Shown here in pieces: positions 26,671 through 35,264 of a stretch of DNA of 50,718 bases. Location of the stretch: the NCBI RefSeq assembly GCF_000786205.1, contig NZ_JROH01000025.1, positions 1 through 50,718 on the forward strand, in the 5' to 3' direction. Source of the stretch: Sphingomonas sp. 37zxx (GTDB taxonomy: Bacteria > Pseudomonadota > Alphaproteobacteria > Sphingomonadales > Sphingomonadaceae). The position numbers and the translations under genes were made by a program. Below the pieces are notes generated by a model that was not told the origin of the DNA, searched no databases, and saw only the letters and a list, made by a program, of their open reading frames with translations. Within the stretch, counting starts at the first letter, position 1; each line of letters starts with the position of its first letter.

Positions 26671-27504
26671 ATGATCCGTATCATCGCACCACTTATCGGC
26701 CTTGGCTTCGCCTTCGTCCTGGTGCTGGGCCTGTTCGGCACGCTTACCGCCGAAGCCCAGCCCGAAGACGCTTCGCATGAGTTCTATCAGAAGCCGCGCG
26801 ACGCCGGGCTGCCTTCGGCTGGCATCTTCGGTAAGTTCGACAACCAGCAGCTGCAGCGTGGCTTCCAGGTGTATAAGGAAGTCTGCTCGGCTTGCCATTC
26901 GATCAACCTGGTATCGTTCCGCGACCTGGCGTCGCTGGGCTATAGCGAAGGCGAAGTGAAGGCGATCGCCAGCCAGTGGTCGGTCGAAGCACCCAGCGTG
27001 AACCCGGACACCGGTGAAGCCGCGACCCGCAAGAATACCCCTGCTGACCGTTTCCCGCTGGTCTATGCCAACGCAGTTGCCGCGCGCGCGGCGAACAACA
27101 ACGCGATCCCGCCCGATCTGTCGTTGATGACGAAGGCGCGCGGCGACGGTTCGAACTATGTTTACTCGCTGCTGACAGGTTATGTGCCGCAGCCGGCTGA
27201 ATTAGTGGCCAAGCATCCGACCTCTGCGACGCCGCCGGGGCTGAACTACAATCCCTATTTCCCGACCCTGAACCTTGCGATGTCGCCGCCGCTGGTGGCT
27301 GATGATCAGGTTACCTATGCCGATGGTACGCCAGCGACGGTGGATCAGATGGCCAAGGACGTATCGGCCTTCCTGACCTGGACCGCCGAACCCAAGCTGG
27401 AAATCCGGCATCAGGCGGGCCTTGCGGCATTCCTGTTCATCCTGATCTTCACTGGCCTCGCTTATGGTGCCTATCGCAACATCTGGCGCGACCTGAAGCA
27501 TTGA
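26671..27504 (+). CDS. petC: Ubiquinol-cytochrome c reductase, cytochrome c1
   Basis: The 277-residue cytochrome c1 has a signal peptide (cleaved near AEAQ, about residue 30) and CSACH at 72-76 for covalent haem. A distal Met is probable in the LNLAMSPPL segment. A C-terminal membrane anchor (LAAFLFILIFTGLAYGAY) precedes a basic tail. It hands electrons from the Rieske centre to cytochrome c. It is the last gene of petABC; a strong terminator follows. Confidence 0.97.
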   Translation: MIRIIAPLIGLGFAFVLVLGLFGTLTAEAQPEDASHEFYQKPRDAGLPSAGIFGKFDNQQLQRGFQVYKEVCSACHSINLVSFRDLASLGYSEGEVKAIASQWSVEAPSVNPDTGEAATRKNTPADRFPLVYANAVAARAANNNAIPPDLSLMTKARGDGSNYVYSLLTGYVPQPAELVAKHPTSATPPGLNYNPYFPTLNLAMSPPLVADDQVTYADGTPATVDQMAKDVSAFLTWTAEPKLEIRHQAGLAAFLFILIFTGLAYGAYRNIWRDLKH

Positions 27505-27541
27505 TCGACACAACTGGCCGGTAATCCGGCAGGTTAGGAAA

Positions 27542-27576
27542 GGCCCCGAACTCAAATCGAGTTCGGGGCCTTTTTT
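27542..27576 (+). terminator. Intrinsic terminator of petABC
   Basis: GGCCCCGAACTC-AAATC-GAGTTCGGGGCC forms a perfect 12-bp stem followed by six T residues. Confidence 0.96.
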
Positions 27577-27648
27577 GTGCCCATGGCGACGCAGCCGACG
27601 ATAAAGGTTGCTGCGACTCGCTACCGCCCTGCTTCCCCGGAGACCGCC

Positions 27649-28185
27649 ATGACCGCCGCCGACCAGCTTCGTACCCTGATCCGCACCATCCCCAATTTCC
27701 CCAAACCCGGCATCCAGTTTCGCGACATCACTACCCTGCTGCTCGATCCCGCTGGGCTGCGTCTGGCGACCGAGACCATGGCTGCGGCAATCTCTGGTCC
27801 GGTCGATCTGGTAGCGGGGATCGAAGCGAGAGGGTTTGTGTTCGCGCCGACGCTGGCGCTGGCGCTGGGGGCAGGGGTGCTGCTGATCCGCAAGGATGGC
27901 AAGCTGCCCGGGGCGACCATCGCGGAGGATTACGCGCTGGAATACGGCACCGATCGTATCACGATGCACGCCGATGCCTTTACGCCGGGGGCCAGGGTGT
28001 TGCTTGTCGACGACCTGATCGCAACTGGTGGCACGGCGCGCGCGGCGGTTAGGCTGATCCGCAAGGCTGGCGGAGTCGTGACCCAGGCGGCGTTCGTCAT
28101 CGACCTTCCCGAACTCGGCGGTGCGCGCGCGCTGGCTAGTGACGGGATTGATGTTCACGCGCTGGTTGATTTCGAAGGCCACTAG
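27649..28185 (+). CDS. apt: Adenine phosphoribosyltransferase
   Basis: The 178-residue salvage enzyme makes AMP from adenine and PRPP. Motifs are NFPKPGIQFRDIT, GIEARGFVF and the PRPP loop VLLVDDLIATGGTA. Length is normal. The ATG at 27649 fits the family; upstream in-frame codons run back to the petABC terminator. It is transcribed in the same direction as petABC but after the terminator, so it probably has its own promoter. Confidence 0.95.
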   Translation: MTAADQLRTLIRTIPNFPKPGIQFRDITTLLLDPAGLRLATETMAAAISGPVDLVAGIEARGFVFAPTLALALGAGVLLIRKDGKLPGATIAEDYALEYGTDRITMHADAFTPGARVLLVDDLIATGGTARAAVRLIRKAGGVVTQAAFVIDLPELGGARALASDGIDVHALVDFEGH

Positions 28186-28242
28186 TCGACGATCGGCAAC
28201 AGCAAGAGTTTCGCCGGGTGAATGTTCCCTGCGTACCGAGCG

Positions 28243-28268
28243 GGAACTATTCTGACTGACCTTCGGTT
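28243..28268 (+). promoter_or_regulatory. Weak EcfG-type promoter candidate
   Basis: GGAAC at 28243-28247 is followed after 16 bp by CGGTT. The general stress sigma factor EcfG of alphaproteobacteria reads GGAAC-N16/17-CGTT, so this is an imperfect match about 85 bp before the Arg-rich lipoprotein gene. It is an inference only. Confidence 0.25.
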
Positions 28269-28352
28269 CTTCAGGGTCAGGTGGTTCACGCGCGGTTCAA
28301 CGCAGTGATGTAAAAGTAGGTCATGGCTCCGCGTATCTTGGAGAGGATTCAC

Positions 28353-29048
28353 ATGTTGGCATCGCGCATTCGCACGGCAGGATTTGCTATAATCGCTGCC
28401 ATTGGTCTTTCGGCTTGCGGCTATAACCAGGGCTATGGATATGGTGGCCTTGGCGTCGGCGTAGGCTCGGGCTTTTACAATAACGGCTATTATGACGACG
28501 GCCTGTACGGTGGCGGCTTTGGCGCACCAGTTGGCGGCTTTTATGGCGGCGGCTTGGGCGGATCTTATTTCGGCTGGAACAGCGGCTTTTATTATCCCGG
28601 TACGGGCTATTATGTGTACGGACGTGACCGCCGCCCAGTGCGCTGGAACAATGCACAGCGCCGCTATTGGGAAGGCCGCCGCAATACGCTGGCACCGGGA
28701 CAGCGGCGTGATCTACGCGCGAATTGGCAGGGCTTTCGCCAGGATCGCCGTGCCGATGAGCGCGATTTCCGGCAAGACCGCCGAATCGATCGGCGTGAGT
28801 TTCGACAGGGTCAGATCACGCGGCCGCAATTTCGTGCCGATCGCCAGCAGGATCGCCGCGAATTTCGACCGGATCGCCGGGGCGACGTGCGCCAGCTCCG
28901 CCAGAATAATCGCGCGATCACCCGCCCAGATCGCCCGGCGCGGATCGTAGCGCCGCAAACCCGGGTGGATCGCCCGGTCGTTCGGCAGGTCAATCGCGCC
29001 AACCGCCAAGCGATTCGTCAGGGCAATAGGACTCGGCAGCCTCGGTAA
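28353..29048 (+). CDS. Gly/Tyr- and Arg-rich lipoprotein, unknown function
   Basis: The 231-residue protein begins with a lipoprotein signal (GLSACG, lipidated Cys about residue 22). Residues about 25-85 are Gly/Tyr-rich. A short folded-looking segment follows (VYGRDRRPVRWNNAQRRYW). The last 130 residues are dominated by Arg, Asp and Gln in degenerate FRQDRR/RREFR repeats. The basic tail could bind anionic polymers such as LPS or nucleic acid at the envelope, but this is a guess. Start at 28353 was chosen for the signal peptide and a GAGAGGA site. Confidence 0.72.
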   Translation: MLASRIRTAGFAIIAAIGLSACGYNQGYGYGGLGVGVGSGFYNNGYYDDGLYGGGFGAPVGGFYGGGLGGSYFGWNSGFYYPGTGYYVYGRDRRPVRWNNAQRRYWEGRRNTLAPGQRRDLRANWQGFRQDRRADERDFRQDRRIDRREFRQGQITRPQFRADRQQDRREFRPDRRGDVRQLRQNNRAITRPDRPARIVAPQTRVDRPVVRQVNRANRQAIRQGNRTRQPR

Positions 29049-29065
29049 CGCAATTGGGATGCCTT

Positions 29066-29521
29066 TCAGGCAGTGGGGGTTGGTCGGGTCGCGATCAGGC
29101 CGATGGCGATGAAGGACAGCACCGGCTCGTCATGCTGGTTGAACGTCGTCATGCGCGATCGCGTGCTGCCCATTTCGGGGCGGCTTCGCGATGCGCGGGT
29201 TTCGATGATTTCGTTCTCGCAGCGAAGCGTATCGCCGGGATAAACGGGTTTGAGCCAGCGCAGTTCATCGACCCCCGCCGCGCCCAGCGACGCTTGCGGA
29301 TGTTCCTGCAGATGCGTGACGAACATCGCCATCGTCATTGCACAACTATGCCACCCGCTCGCCGACATTCTCCCGAAATGGGTGAGCGCGGCGGCTTCGT
29401 CGGATAGGTGGAATGGCTGTGGATCGAAGCGTGCGGCGAAGGCCAGCACTTCTTCCCGCGTGACGACATGGCTGCCGAACGCAGCCTTGTCGCCGATGGT
29501 CAAATCTTCAAAATAGCGCAT
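29066..29521 (-). CDS. MaoC-like hot-dog hydratase
   Basis: The 151-residue protein has the MaoC/R-hydratase pattern: FEDLTIGD at the start, FDPQPFHLS (catalytic Asp and His of the hydratase site) and GRMSASGWHSCAMTM. It should hydrate an enoyl-CoA or a related thioester. The substrate is not evident. It lies 37 bp downstream of the phosphodiesterase gene on the same strand but the two share no obvious pathway. Confidence 0.88.
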   Translation of the reverse strand: MRYFEDLTIGDKAAFGSHVVTREEVLAFAARFDPQPFHLSDEAAALTHFGRMSASGWHSCAMTMAMFVTHLQEHPQASLGAAGVDELRWLKPVYPGDTLRCENEIIETRASRSRPEMGSTRSRMTTFNQHDEPVLSFIAIGLIATRPTPTA

Positions 29522-29558
29522 GCGTCAGTTTCGATCCGAAACCCGCCGCCCGCAAGCC

Positions 29559-30800
29559 CTATTCGGCCAGCGCGCCTTGCAGTGGTTCGATCCGGCCATC
29601 CACATCGGTTGCCGCCGACAGCCCCGCCAAACGCCGCAGTAGTGCATAGACATCGACATTGTCGGCAATCGGCAATGTCACGCCGCGCCGGAAGGCGGGG
29701 CCGCTGGCGACGAGGATCGAGTTCATCGCAGGATCGGCATTGTCATAGCCATGCGCGCCGCCCTTGATCGGATATTTAGGCGGCTGGCCAAGGATCATCC
29801 AGCCGCTGTCGGCGATGCAGATATAGGGCGGGACGCGAGGGTTACGGCCATAAGCGAGCCGCGCGGGGAGCGCCGCCTTTTCCATGCAGCGCATATGCGG
29901 GTGCGGCTTCGCCAGCGCGGCCACCACGGCAGCCTCACGCCCGGGCTGGGCGTGGAACGTCGCATAGGGGCCATCCTCGGCCAGCCGAATGTCGCTGGCG
30001 GGAAAGGCTGCCAGCAGGTCGATCGTGCGATCCGCCGAGACCTCGGCCATGCCATGGTCGGATACCAGGATCAGGTTCGCCGGCTGGCGGAGCGCCCCGA
30101 GTTCGCTGAGCAAGAAGCCGATCAGTGAATCTGCCTCGGCGATGGCCGCGTTCACCTCGGGCGATTGCGGGCCGAAGCGGTGGCCGGCAGTATCGACGGT
30201 ATCGAAATACAGCGTCACCAGCTTGGGGCGAGTGGCGGCGGGACGGCGCAGCCAATCGACCACCGCGTTCACCCGGTTGCGCTCGGGCAAGGCCTGCGCG
30301 AATTGCTGCCAGTCGCTGGGATAGGTCTCGCGCACCTTGCTGTTCGATCCGGGCCAGAACATCGTCGCGGTGCGGATGCCGGCCTTCTCGGCGGTGACCC
30401 AGATCGGCTCGGCCTGATCCCACCAATAAGGCTCGAGGCTGGCCATAGTGAAAACTTCGCCGGGCCGCGCCGGATCTTCGAACCGGTTGGCGACGATGCC
30501 GTTGCGATCGGGATGCAGCCCGGTGACGAGCGCATAATGGTTGGGGAAGGTCTTGGTCGGGAAGGAGGGGCGCATCGGGGCCTGGACGCCTTGCGCCGCC
30601 AGCCTTGCCATATTCGGGGTGATGCCGCGCTTCAGATAATCGGGGTGGAAGCCGTCGATCGATACCAGGATCGTCACCGGATCGCGCTGCTCGGCCGGGG
30701 CGGCGGCAATCATCGGTTCGGGAGCGCCGGCGGACCCGCTAGCGCATGCTTGCAGCGCAACAGCCAGCGCGACTGCGGCGAGACGTGGAATGATATGCAT
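29559..30800 (-). CDS. Nucleotide pyrophosphatase/phosphodiesterase-family lipoprotein
   Basis: The 413-residue protein belongs to the alkaline-phosphatase superfamily, ectonucleotide pyrophosphatase/phosphodiesterase branch. Metal-site segments are VSIDGFHPDY, PTKTFPNHY (Thr as likely nucleophile), DTVDTAGHRFGP, SDHGM and GAHGYDN. The N-terminus ends in LQACAS, giving a lipidated Cys near residue 18, so it acts at the periplasmic face or cell surface. It probably hydrolyses phosphodiester or pyrophosphate bonds of nucleotides or lipid headgroups; which one is not shown. Confidence 0.88.
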   Translation of the reverse strand: MHIIPRLAAVALAVALQACASGSAGAPEPMIAAAPAEQRDPVTILVSIDGFHPDYLKRGITPNMARLAAQGVQAPMRPSFPTKTFPNHYALVTGLHPDRNGIVANRFEDPARPGEVFTMASLEPYWWDQAEPIWVTAEKAGIRTATMFWPGSNSKVRETYPSDWQQFAQALPERNRVNAVVDWLRRPAATRPKLVTLYFDTVDTAGHRFGPQSPEVNAAIAEADSLIGFLLSELGALRQPANLILVSDHGMAEVSADRTIDLLAAFPASDIRLAEDGPYATFHAQPGREAAVVAALAKPHPHMRCMEKAALPARLAYGRNPRVPPYICIADSGWMILGQPPKYPIKGGAHGYDNADPAMNSILVASGPAFRRGVTLPIADNVDVYALLRRLAGLSAATDVDGRIEPLQGALAE

Positions 30801-30872
30801 GCCCAGCCACTGCCACCGATCTGTTACCGAGGAAAGGCACCCCGGCGCGGGATCAGGTCGGCAGGCAAATAC

Positions 30873-31586
30873 TCAGGCGACTTGCGCTTCGACCAGTCCC
30901 ATGTCCAACCCATCGGGATCGCGCAGCACATAGCCGCGACCCCAGACGGTCTCGATATAATTGTCGCCGTCGGTCGCCATGCTCAGCTTCTTGCGAAGCT
31001 TGCAGATGAACACGTCGATGATCTTGAGCTCGGGTTCGTCCATCCCGCCATAAAGGTGGTTCAGGAACATTTCCTTGGTCAGCGTCGTGCCCTTGCGCAG
31101 CGAGAGCAGCTCGAGCATCGCATATTCCTTGCCGGTCAGATGCACCCGCGCATTATCGACCTCGACTGTCTTGGCATCGAGATTGACCGCGAGCTTGCCG
31201 GTGCGGATCACCGACTGGCTATGGCCCTTGGAGCGGCGGACAACGGCGTGGATTCGCGCGACCAGTTCGTCGCGGTGAAAGGGCTTGGTGACATAATCAT
31301 CGGCACCGAAGCCGAACGAGCGCACCTTGCTGTCCATTTCGTTATTGCCCGACAGGATCAATACCGGGGTCGAGACGCGGGCGACGCGGAGGCGCTTGAG
31401 CACCTCATAACCGTGCATGTCGGGCAGGTTCAGGTCGAGCAGGATGATGTCGTAATCATACAGTTTACCGAGATCGAGGCCTTCTTCGCCAAGGTCCGTC
31501 GTATAGATATTGAAGCCTTCGGTCGTCAGCATGAGATCGATCGCCTTGGCGGTCGTCGGCTCGTCCTCGATTAGCAATACGCGCAT
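30873..31586 (-). CDS. ctrA: Cell-cycle response regulator CtrA
   Basis: The 237-residue OmpR-family regulator is CtrA, the alphaproteobacterial master regulator of division, motility and replication timing. The receiver domain has Asp51 ([13 protein letters not shown]) as phosphorylation site, and [25 protein letters not shown] follows. The winged-helix DNA-binding half includes [25 protein letters not shown] and VWGRGYVL. The C-terminus is Val-Ala, close to the Ala-Ala degron of Caulobacter CtrA. A near-consensus CtrA box lies about 100 bp upstream, consistent with autoregulation. Confidence 0.97.
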   Translation of the reverse strand: MRVLLIEDEPTTAKAIDLMLTTEGFNIYTTDLGEEGLDLGKLYDYDIILLDLNLPDMHGYEVLKRLRVARVSTPVLILSGNNEMDSKVRSFGFGADDYVTKPFHRDELVARIHAVVRRSKGHSQSVIRTGKLAVNLDAKTVEVDNARVHLTGKEYAMLELLSLRKGTTLTKEMFLNHLYGGMDEPELKIIDVFICKLRKKLSMATDGDNYIETVWGRGYVLRDPDGLDMGLVEAQVA

Positions 31587-31686
31587 CGGTGCGTCCTCCT
31601 GTACCCATGACCAGCAAACCTGCCCCCCTTAAGGCTGGCGCACTCATGAGTATTCGATTAACCTAAGCAGCTCTAAAGGCAAAAGG

Positions 31687-31701
31687 TTAATTTCCTCCTA
31701 A
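31687..31701. promoter_or_regulatory. Candidate CtrA box upstream of ctrA
   Basis: TTAA, seven bases, CTAA (on the other strand TTAG-N7-TTAA) differs by one base from the CtrA consensus TTAA-N7-TTAA. A separate TTAACC lies at 31658-31663. Position about 100-115 bp before the ctrA start suits autoregulation, as known in Caulobacter. Confidence 0.5.
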
Positions 31702-31731
31702 CCGGCATCTTCCCACGAGTCGCGCGGGTTT

Positions 31732-32637
31732 TCAGCTGCCCTGCCCAAGCTTTCGGAAGCGATCGGCGAGGAAAGCGATCAAGGTTTCGACTCGGGCGGG
31801 CCGCCGTGCGCCGGGCGGGGTGAGCAGGTGCAGACCGATCGGCTTGCCCGCCCATTCGGGCAGGATCGCCACCAGGCGGCCTGCCGCCAGATCGTCGTCG
31901 ACGATGAAATCGGGCAGCCGCGCGATGCCCAGCCCGGCGCGAAGCGCAGGCAACATCGCATCGCCGCTGTCGGCGGCCAGCGGGCCGGTCGGGCGGATCG
32001 CGGCGACTTCGCCATTAGGCCCTTCGAACTGCCAGGTCGCATTGGCGCGATTGGTGTAGGTGAAGCAGGCGTGATCGGCCAGTTGCGCCGGGTGGGTGGG
32101 CGTGCCGGCGCGTGCCAGATAGGCCGGTGCCGCCACGACATGGCCGCGCACATTGCCAAGCCTGCGCGCGCGCAACGAACTGTCGGGCAGGTCGGCGATC
32201 CGCAGCGCGACGTCGATGCCCGCGGCGATGATGTCGATGCGCGTGTCGGACAGGGTCAAGTCGATCTGGATCGCGGGATTGGCGATCAGAAAGTCGGCGA
32301 TCGCCGGCGCGACGTGGCGCACGCCGAAGGTCATCGGGGCGGCGACCCGCACCAGCCCGGCGGGCGCGGTGGCAGCCTCCCGCGCGGCTTCCTCGGCGGC
32401 ATAGCCTTCCTCGACGATCCGCTGCGCGCGCTCGGCCAGCGCCTTGCCGCTGTCGGTGAGGGTCAATTTGCGCGAGGTGCGGTGAAACAGCGACGTACCC
32501 AGCCGCGCTTCGAGGCGGGTAATTGCCTTCGACACCGTCGCCTTGCTCACCCCGATCGCCGTGGCCGCGCCGCTGAAGGAGCGTTGTTCGACAACTGCGG
32601 CGAAGATCGCCCAGGCTTCAAGATCGGGAAGTTGCAT
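31732..32637 (-). CDS. LysR-family transcriptional regulator
   Basis: The 301-residue protein has an N-terminal winged helix (about 1-60: AVVEQRSFSGAATAIGVSKATVSKAITRLEARLG) and a periplasmic-binding-like effector domain. It resembles the AaeR/DsdC-like group used beside quinone-stress genes. It is divergent from the pirin gene, with 121 bp between starts that contain an 8-bp inverted repeat, so it probably controls pirin and wrbA. The start at 32637 was chosen because residues upstream are encoded within the shared control region. Confidence 0.9.
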   Translation of the reverse strand: MQLPDLEAWAIFAAVVEQRSFSGAATAIGVSKATVSKAITRLEARLGTSLFHRTSRKLTLTDSGKALAERAQRIVEEGYAAEEAAREAATAPAGLVRVAAPMTFGVRHVAPAIADFLIANPAIQIDLTLSDTRIDIIAAGIDVALRIADLPDSSLRARRLGNVRGHVVAAPAYLARAGTPTHPAQLADHACFTYTNRANATWQFEGPNGEVAAIRPTGPLAADSGDAMLPALRAGLGIARLPDFIVDDDLAAGRLVAILPEWAGKPIGLHLLTPPGARRPARVETLIAFLADRFRKLGQGS

Positions 32638-32676
32638 CGCGATGGCGATAAGCAAAATTCCCCGAATGGTCGATAG

Positions 32677-32702
32677 CGAAACGAAGTGTTTCCATCGTTT
32701 CG
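32677..32702. promoter_or_regulatory. Inverted repeat, candidate LysR operator
   Basis: CGAAACGA and TCGTTTCG are perfect 8-bp arms with a 10-bp spacer that itself contains GTTTC. The site lies about midway in the LysR-pirin gap, 56 bp before the pirin ATG and 39 bp before the LysR ATG, where LysR regulators usually bind. Confidence 0.5.
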
Positions 32703-32758
32703 ATTTTCGCGCCCATCGCAAGCGCCTATGTTCGCTGCAACACGAAAGGAACCTTGCA

Positions 32759-33457
32759 ATGATCGACAAACGTTCGTTCGAAAGCCTGGGCCATGCCGAC
32801 CATGGATGGCTCAAGGCGCGCCATCATTTCTCGTTCGCCAATTATTACGATCCCTCGCGGATGGGCTGGGGCAAGATCCGCGTCTGGAACGATGACGAGA
32901 TCGCCGCCAATTCAGGCTTTCCGCCGCATCCGCACGCCGACATGGAGATCATCACCTATGTCCGATCGGGGGCGATCACCCACAAGGATTCGATGGGCAA
33001 TGAAGGCCGCACCGTGGCGGGCGATGTCCAGGTGATGTCGGCGGGCACCGGGGTTCGCCACGCCGAATATAACCTTGAGCCCGAAACGACGCGGATCTTC
33101 CAGATATGGATCGAGCCGAGCCGGCGCGGTGGTGCGCCGTCCTGGGGGGCCAAGCCCTTCCCCAAGGAGCAGCGTTCGGGCCAGTTCGCGGTGCTCGCCA
33201 GCGGCTTTGCCGAGGATAGCGACGCGCTGCCGATCCGCGCCGAAGCGCGCGTGCTGGGTGCCACGGTGAAGGCCGGCGAGACGATCGATTATGTGATCGG
33301 TGAGGGGCGGCACGTGTATCTGGTGCCCGCGACCGGCGCGATCGAGGTCAATGGCGAGCCGGTGGGCGCCCGCGACGGCGCGGCGCTGAAGGGCGGCCAG
33401 ACCGTGGCGATCCGCGCGACCGAGGAAGCCGAGATCGTATTGGTCGATTCGGAATGA
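32759..33457 (+). CDS. Pirin family protein (quercetinase-like)
   Basis: The 232-residue bicupin protein has the pirin metal site (PPHPHADMEIITYV, then GTGVRHAEYN) and matches the YhhW-type quercetin 2,3-dioxygenase group. Such proteins oxidise flavonols or act as redox sensors. An AAAGGA site lies about 9 bp before the ATG at 32759. It faces a LysR gene and precedes wrbA, an arrangement usually linked to quinone or aromatic stress. Confidence 0.92.
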   Translation: MIDKRSFESLGHADHGWLKARHHFSFANYYDPSRMGWGKIRVWNDDEIAANSGFPPHPHADMEIITYVRSGAITHKDSMGNEGRTVAGDVQVMSAGTGVRHAEYNLEPETTRIFQIWIEPSRRGGAPSWGAKPFPKEQRSGQFAVLASGFAEDSDALPIRAEARVLGATVKAGETIDYVIGEGRHVYLVPATGAIEVNGEPVGARDGAALKGGQTVAIRATEEAEIVLVDSE

Positions 33458-33460
33458 TTC

Positions 33461-33562
33461 TACCCCCCTCCCGCTTGCGGGAGGGGCCGGGGGTGGGGCC
33501 GTCGAAGCCTGCAGCCTCCAATGAAATGCCCACCCCTAACCCCTCCCGCAAGCGGGAGGGGG
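33461..33562. repeat. Palindromic repeat between pirin and wrbA
   Basis: Arms CCCCCTCCCGCTTGCGGGAG and CTCCCGCAAGCGGGAGGGGG are near-perfect complements. An inner GGGTGGGG pairs with CCCACCCC around a loop of about 35 bp. This is another dispersed sphingomonad-type element; transcribed, it would form a stable stem between the two genes. Confidence 0.88.
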
Positions 33563-33580
33563 ATTAAGAAAGAAGCGACA

Positions 33581-34183
33581 ATGGCAAAAGTTCTGGTGCT
33601 TTATTATTCGTCCTACGGCCATATCGAGACGATGGCCGAAGCAGTCGCCGAGGGCGCACGCGGTGCCGGCGCGAGCGTAGACATTCGCCGCGTTCCCGAA
33701 ACCGCGCCGCAATCAGTGGTCGAAGCCGCGCATTTCAAGACCGACAGCCCGCATCCGGTGATCGAAGGCCCCGACGCTCTGGCGGAGTATGACGCGATCA
33801 TCATCGGCACCGGCACGCGCTTTGGCCGGATGAGCAGCCAGATGGCGGCGTTCCTCGACACCACCGGCGGCCTGTGGGCGCGCGGCGCGCTCAACGGCAA
33901 GGTCGGGGGCGCGTTCACTTCGACGGCGAGCCAGCATGGCGGGCAGGAGACCACCCTGTTTTCGATCATCACCAACCTGCTGCATTTCGGCATGGCGGTG
34001 GTCGGGCTGGATTACGGTTTCCAGGGGCAGATGGGCCTCGACGAGGTCAAGGGCGGATCGCCTTATGGCGCGACGACGATCGCCGATGGCGACGGCAGCC
34101 GCCAGCCGAGCGCGGTCGAGCTAGACGGCGCGCGCTATCAGGGGCGGCGGATTGCCGAGGTTGCGACGAAGCTGTTCGGGTAG
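33581..34183 (+). CDS. wrbA: NAD(P)H:quinone oxidoreductase, WrbA type
   Basis: The 200-residue flavodoxin-like protein reduces quinones by two electrons, avoiding semiquinones. The FMN loop is [19 protein letters not shown], and [13 protein letters not shown] and [15 protein letters not shown] complete the flavin pocket. Length matches WrbA. It follows pirin across the palindrome and is probably cotranscribed. Start at 33581 is the family start; upstream codons translate the repeat. Confidence 0.94.
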   Translation: MAKVLVLYYSSYGHIETMAEAVAEGARGAGASVDIRRVPETAPQSVVEAAHFKTDSPHPVIEGPDALAEYDAIIIGTGTRFGRMSSQMAAFLDTTGGLWARGALNGKVGGAFTSTASQHGGQETTLFSIITNLLHFGMAVVGLDYGFQGQMGLDEVKGGSPYGATTIADGDGSRQPSAVELDGARYQGRRIAEVATKLFG

Positions 34184-34193
34184 AATAACCCCA

Positions 34194-34352
34194 CCGTTCG
34201 TCCTGAGTAGGGACTGAGCGAAGGCGAAGGCCCGTATCGAAGGACTTTGCCCCAAGCGGGCCAGTGCTTCGATACGCCGCCCTTCGACTGCCTGCCAAGG
34301 CAGGCGCTCAGGACAGGCTTCGACAAGCTCAGCGGCTACTCAGGACGAACGG
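34194..34352. repeat. Compound palindrome between wrbA and VanY-like gene
   Basis: Outer arms CCGTTCGTCCTGAGTAG (34194-34210) and CTACTCAGGACGAACGG (34336-34352) are perfect complements. Inner arms CGTATCGAAG and CTTCGATACG also pair, and CTTCGACAAGCTCAGC lies just inside the right end. It belongs to the CTTCGACAAGCTCAG repeat family seen at 8260-8350 and fills the gap between convergent genes. Confidence 0.88.
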
Positions 34353-34363
34353 TACGTCAGAAG

Positions 34364-35140
34364 TCACTCCGGCCCCGGCCTTGCCGGAAACGCCTTGCGC
34401 GCCTGCGAGAAAATAGCCCGCGCCGAGGCTGCGCCCGGTGCCGTCGCGCTGGTGCCCACCCAGCGCCAATGCCACGGCTCCCATTTCATCTGCTGCTGGT
34501 TCCCCGCCGGGAACGACATTTCGAAGCCGTAGCGCGCGGCGTTGGCGATCAGCCATTTGCCCACCGGCGTCGCGGCGAAGCAGGCATCGGCGTCGGGACA
34601 GCCGCCGCGATCGGTGGTGCCGAAATCGATGACATAGCCGGTAGCGTGCTCGCTAAAGCCCGGCGGGGCCGACGCCCAGGCGCGGTCGCGAAAGCCCATG
34701 CTCCGGCCCGAAAGGATGCCCGCGCAAAAGGTCTGCGCCTGCAACGCGACGCCGCGATGGCACGATACCGAGCGCAATTTCCCCGCGACCGCCGGATCGG
34801 CGTTCGACGCGGCGATCAGTCGGTTGAGATCACCCAGCATCGCCGGATGCACCCGGCACGCGCCGCCATCGGAGAGTGGCGGCGGGGCGGGTAGCAGCAC
34901 GCTTTCGGAAACGCCGGGATAGGGGAAATGGTTGAGCAGCCGTCCGTCGGGGGTGGGCGCGACGCTGCCGCGTCCGCACAGCGAGACCGGCGCGCGCGCT
35001 ACGATCGGTGGCGGGGCGATAGCAACCGGGGGTGCCGCTACCGGCGGGGGCGGCGGCGGGGTAGGGGCCACCACCTCTGCGGGCGGCGCGGCGCAGGCGG
35101 CGAGGGTGAGGGCAACCGTTAGCCCGAGCACCGCTCGCAC
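34364..35140 (-). CDS. M15-family D-Ala-D-Ala carboxypeptidase-like lipoprotein
   Basis: The 258-residue protein has a lipobox (LTLAACA, Cys near residue 14) and a Pro/Ala-rich linker. A VanY/M15-type zinc domain follows with SEHATGYVID (His and Asp ligands) and EPWHWR (catalytic Glu and third His). It should trim peptidoglycan stem peptides in the periplasm. The GTG at 35140 was chosen as start because it gives a clean lipoprotein signal. An ATG at 35248 would add 36 residues read through a degenerate palindrome. Confidence 0.8.
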   Translation of the reverse strand: MRAVLGLTVALTLAACAAPPAEVVAPTPPPPPPVAAPPVAIAPPPIVARAPVSLCGRGSVAPTPDGRLLNHFPYPGVSESVLLPAPPPLSDGGACRVHPAMLGDLNRLIAASNADPAVAGKLRSVSCHRGVALQAQTFCAGILSGRSMGFRDRAWASAPPGFSEHATGYVIDFGTTDRGGCPDADACFAATPVGKWLIANAARYGFEMSFPAGNQQQMKWEPWHWRWVGTSATAPGAASARAIFSQARKAFPARPGPE

Positions 35141-35215
35141 CGAGATTGTCGAAGTGCCGTTCTTCGCTTCGGCAGCGGGCAAGAAACACGGCGCTTCAAC
35201 AGGCGCAGCACGAAC
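35135..35215. repeat. Degenerate palindrome at the VanY-like start
   Basis: GCACCGAGATTGTCGAAGTGC and GCGCTTCAACAGGCGCAGCA flank about 40 bp and resemble diverged arms of the CTTCGACAAGCTCAGCACGAACGG element; the right end keeps AGCACGAACGG. It overlaps the presumed start of the carboxypeptidase gene and lies before the divergent RluA-family gene. Confidence 0.6.
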
Positions 35216-35264
35216 GGTCGATAGGTGGGTTCGCCTGAGGCCAAACATCCCTATAGGGGGGGCT

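Noticed and set aside
25213..26898. 561-codon minus frame across petB
   Set aside because: It is a shadow of the cytochrome b gene; composition (Gln/His/Arg-rich) and lack of motifs argue against translation.
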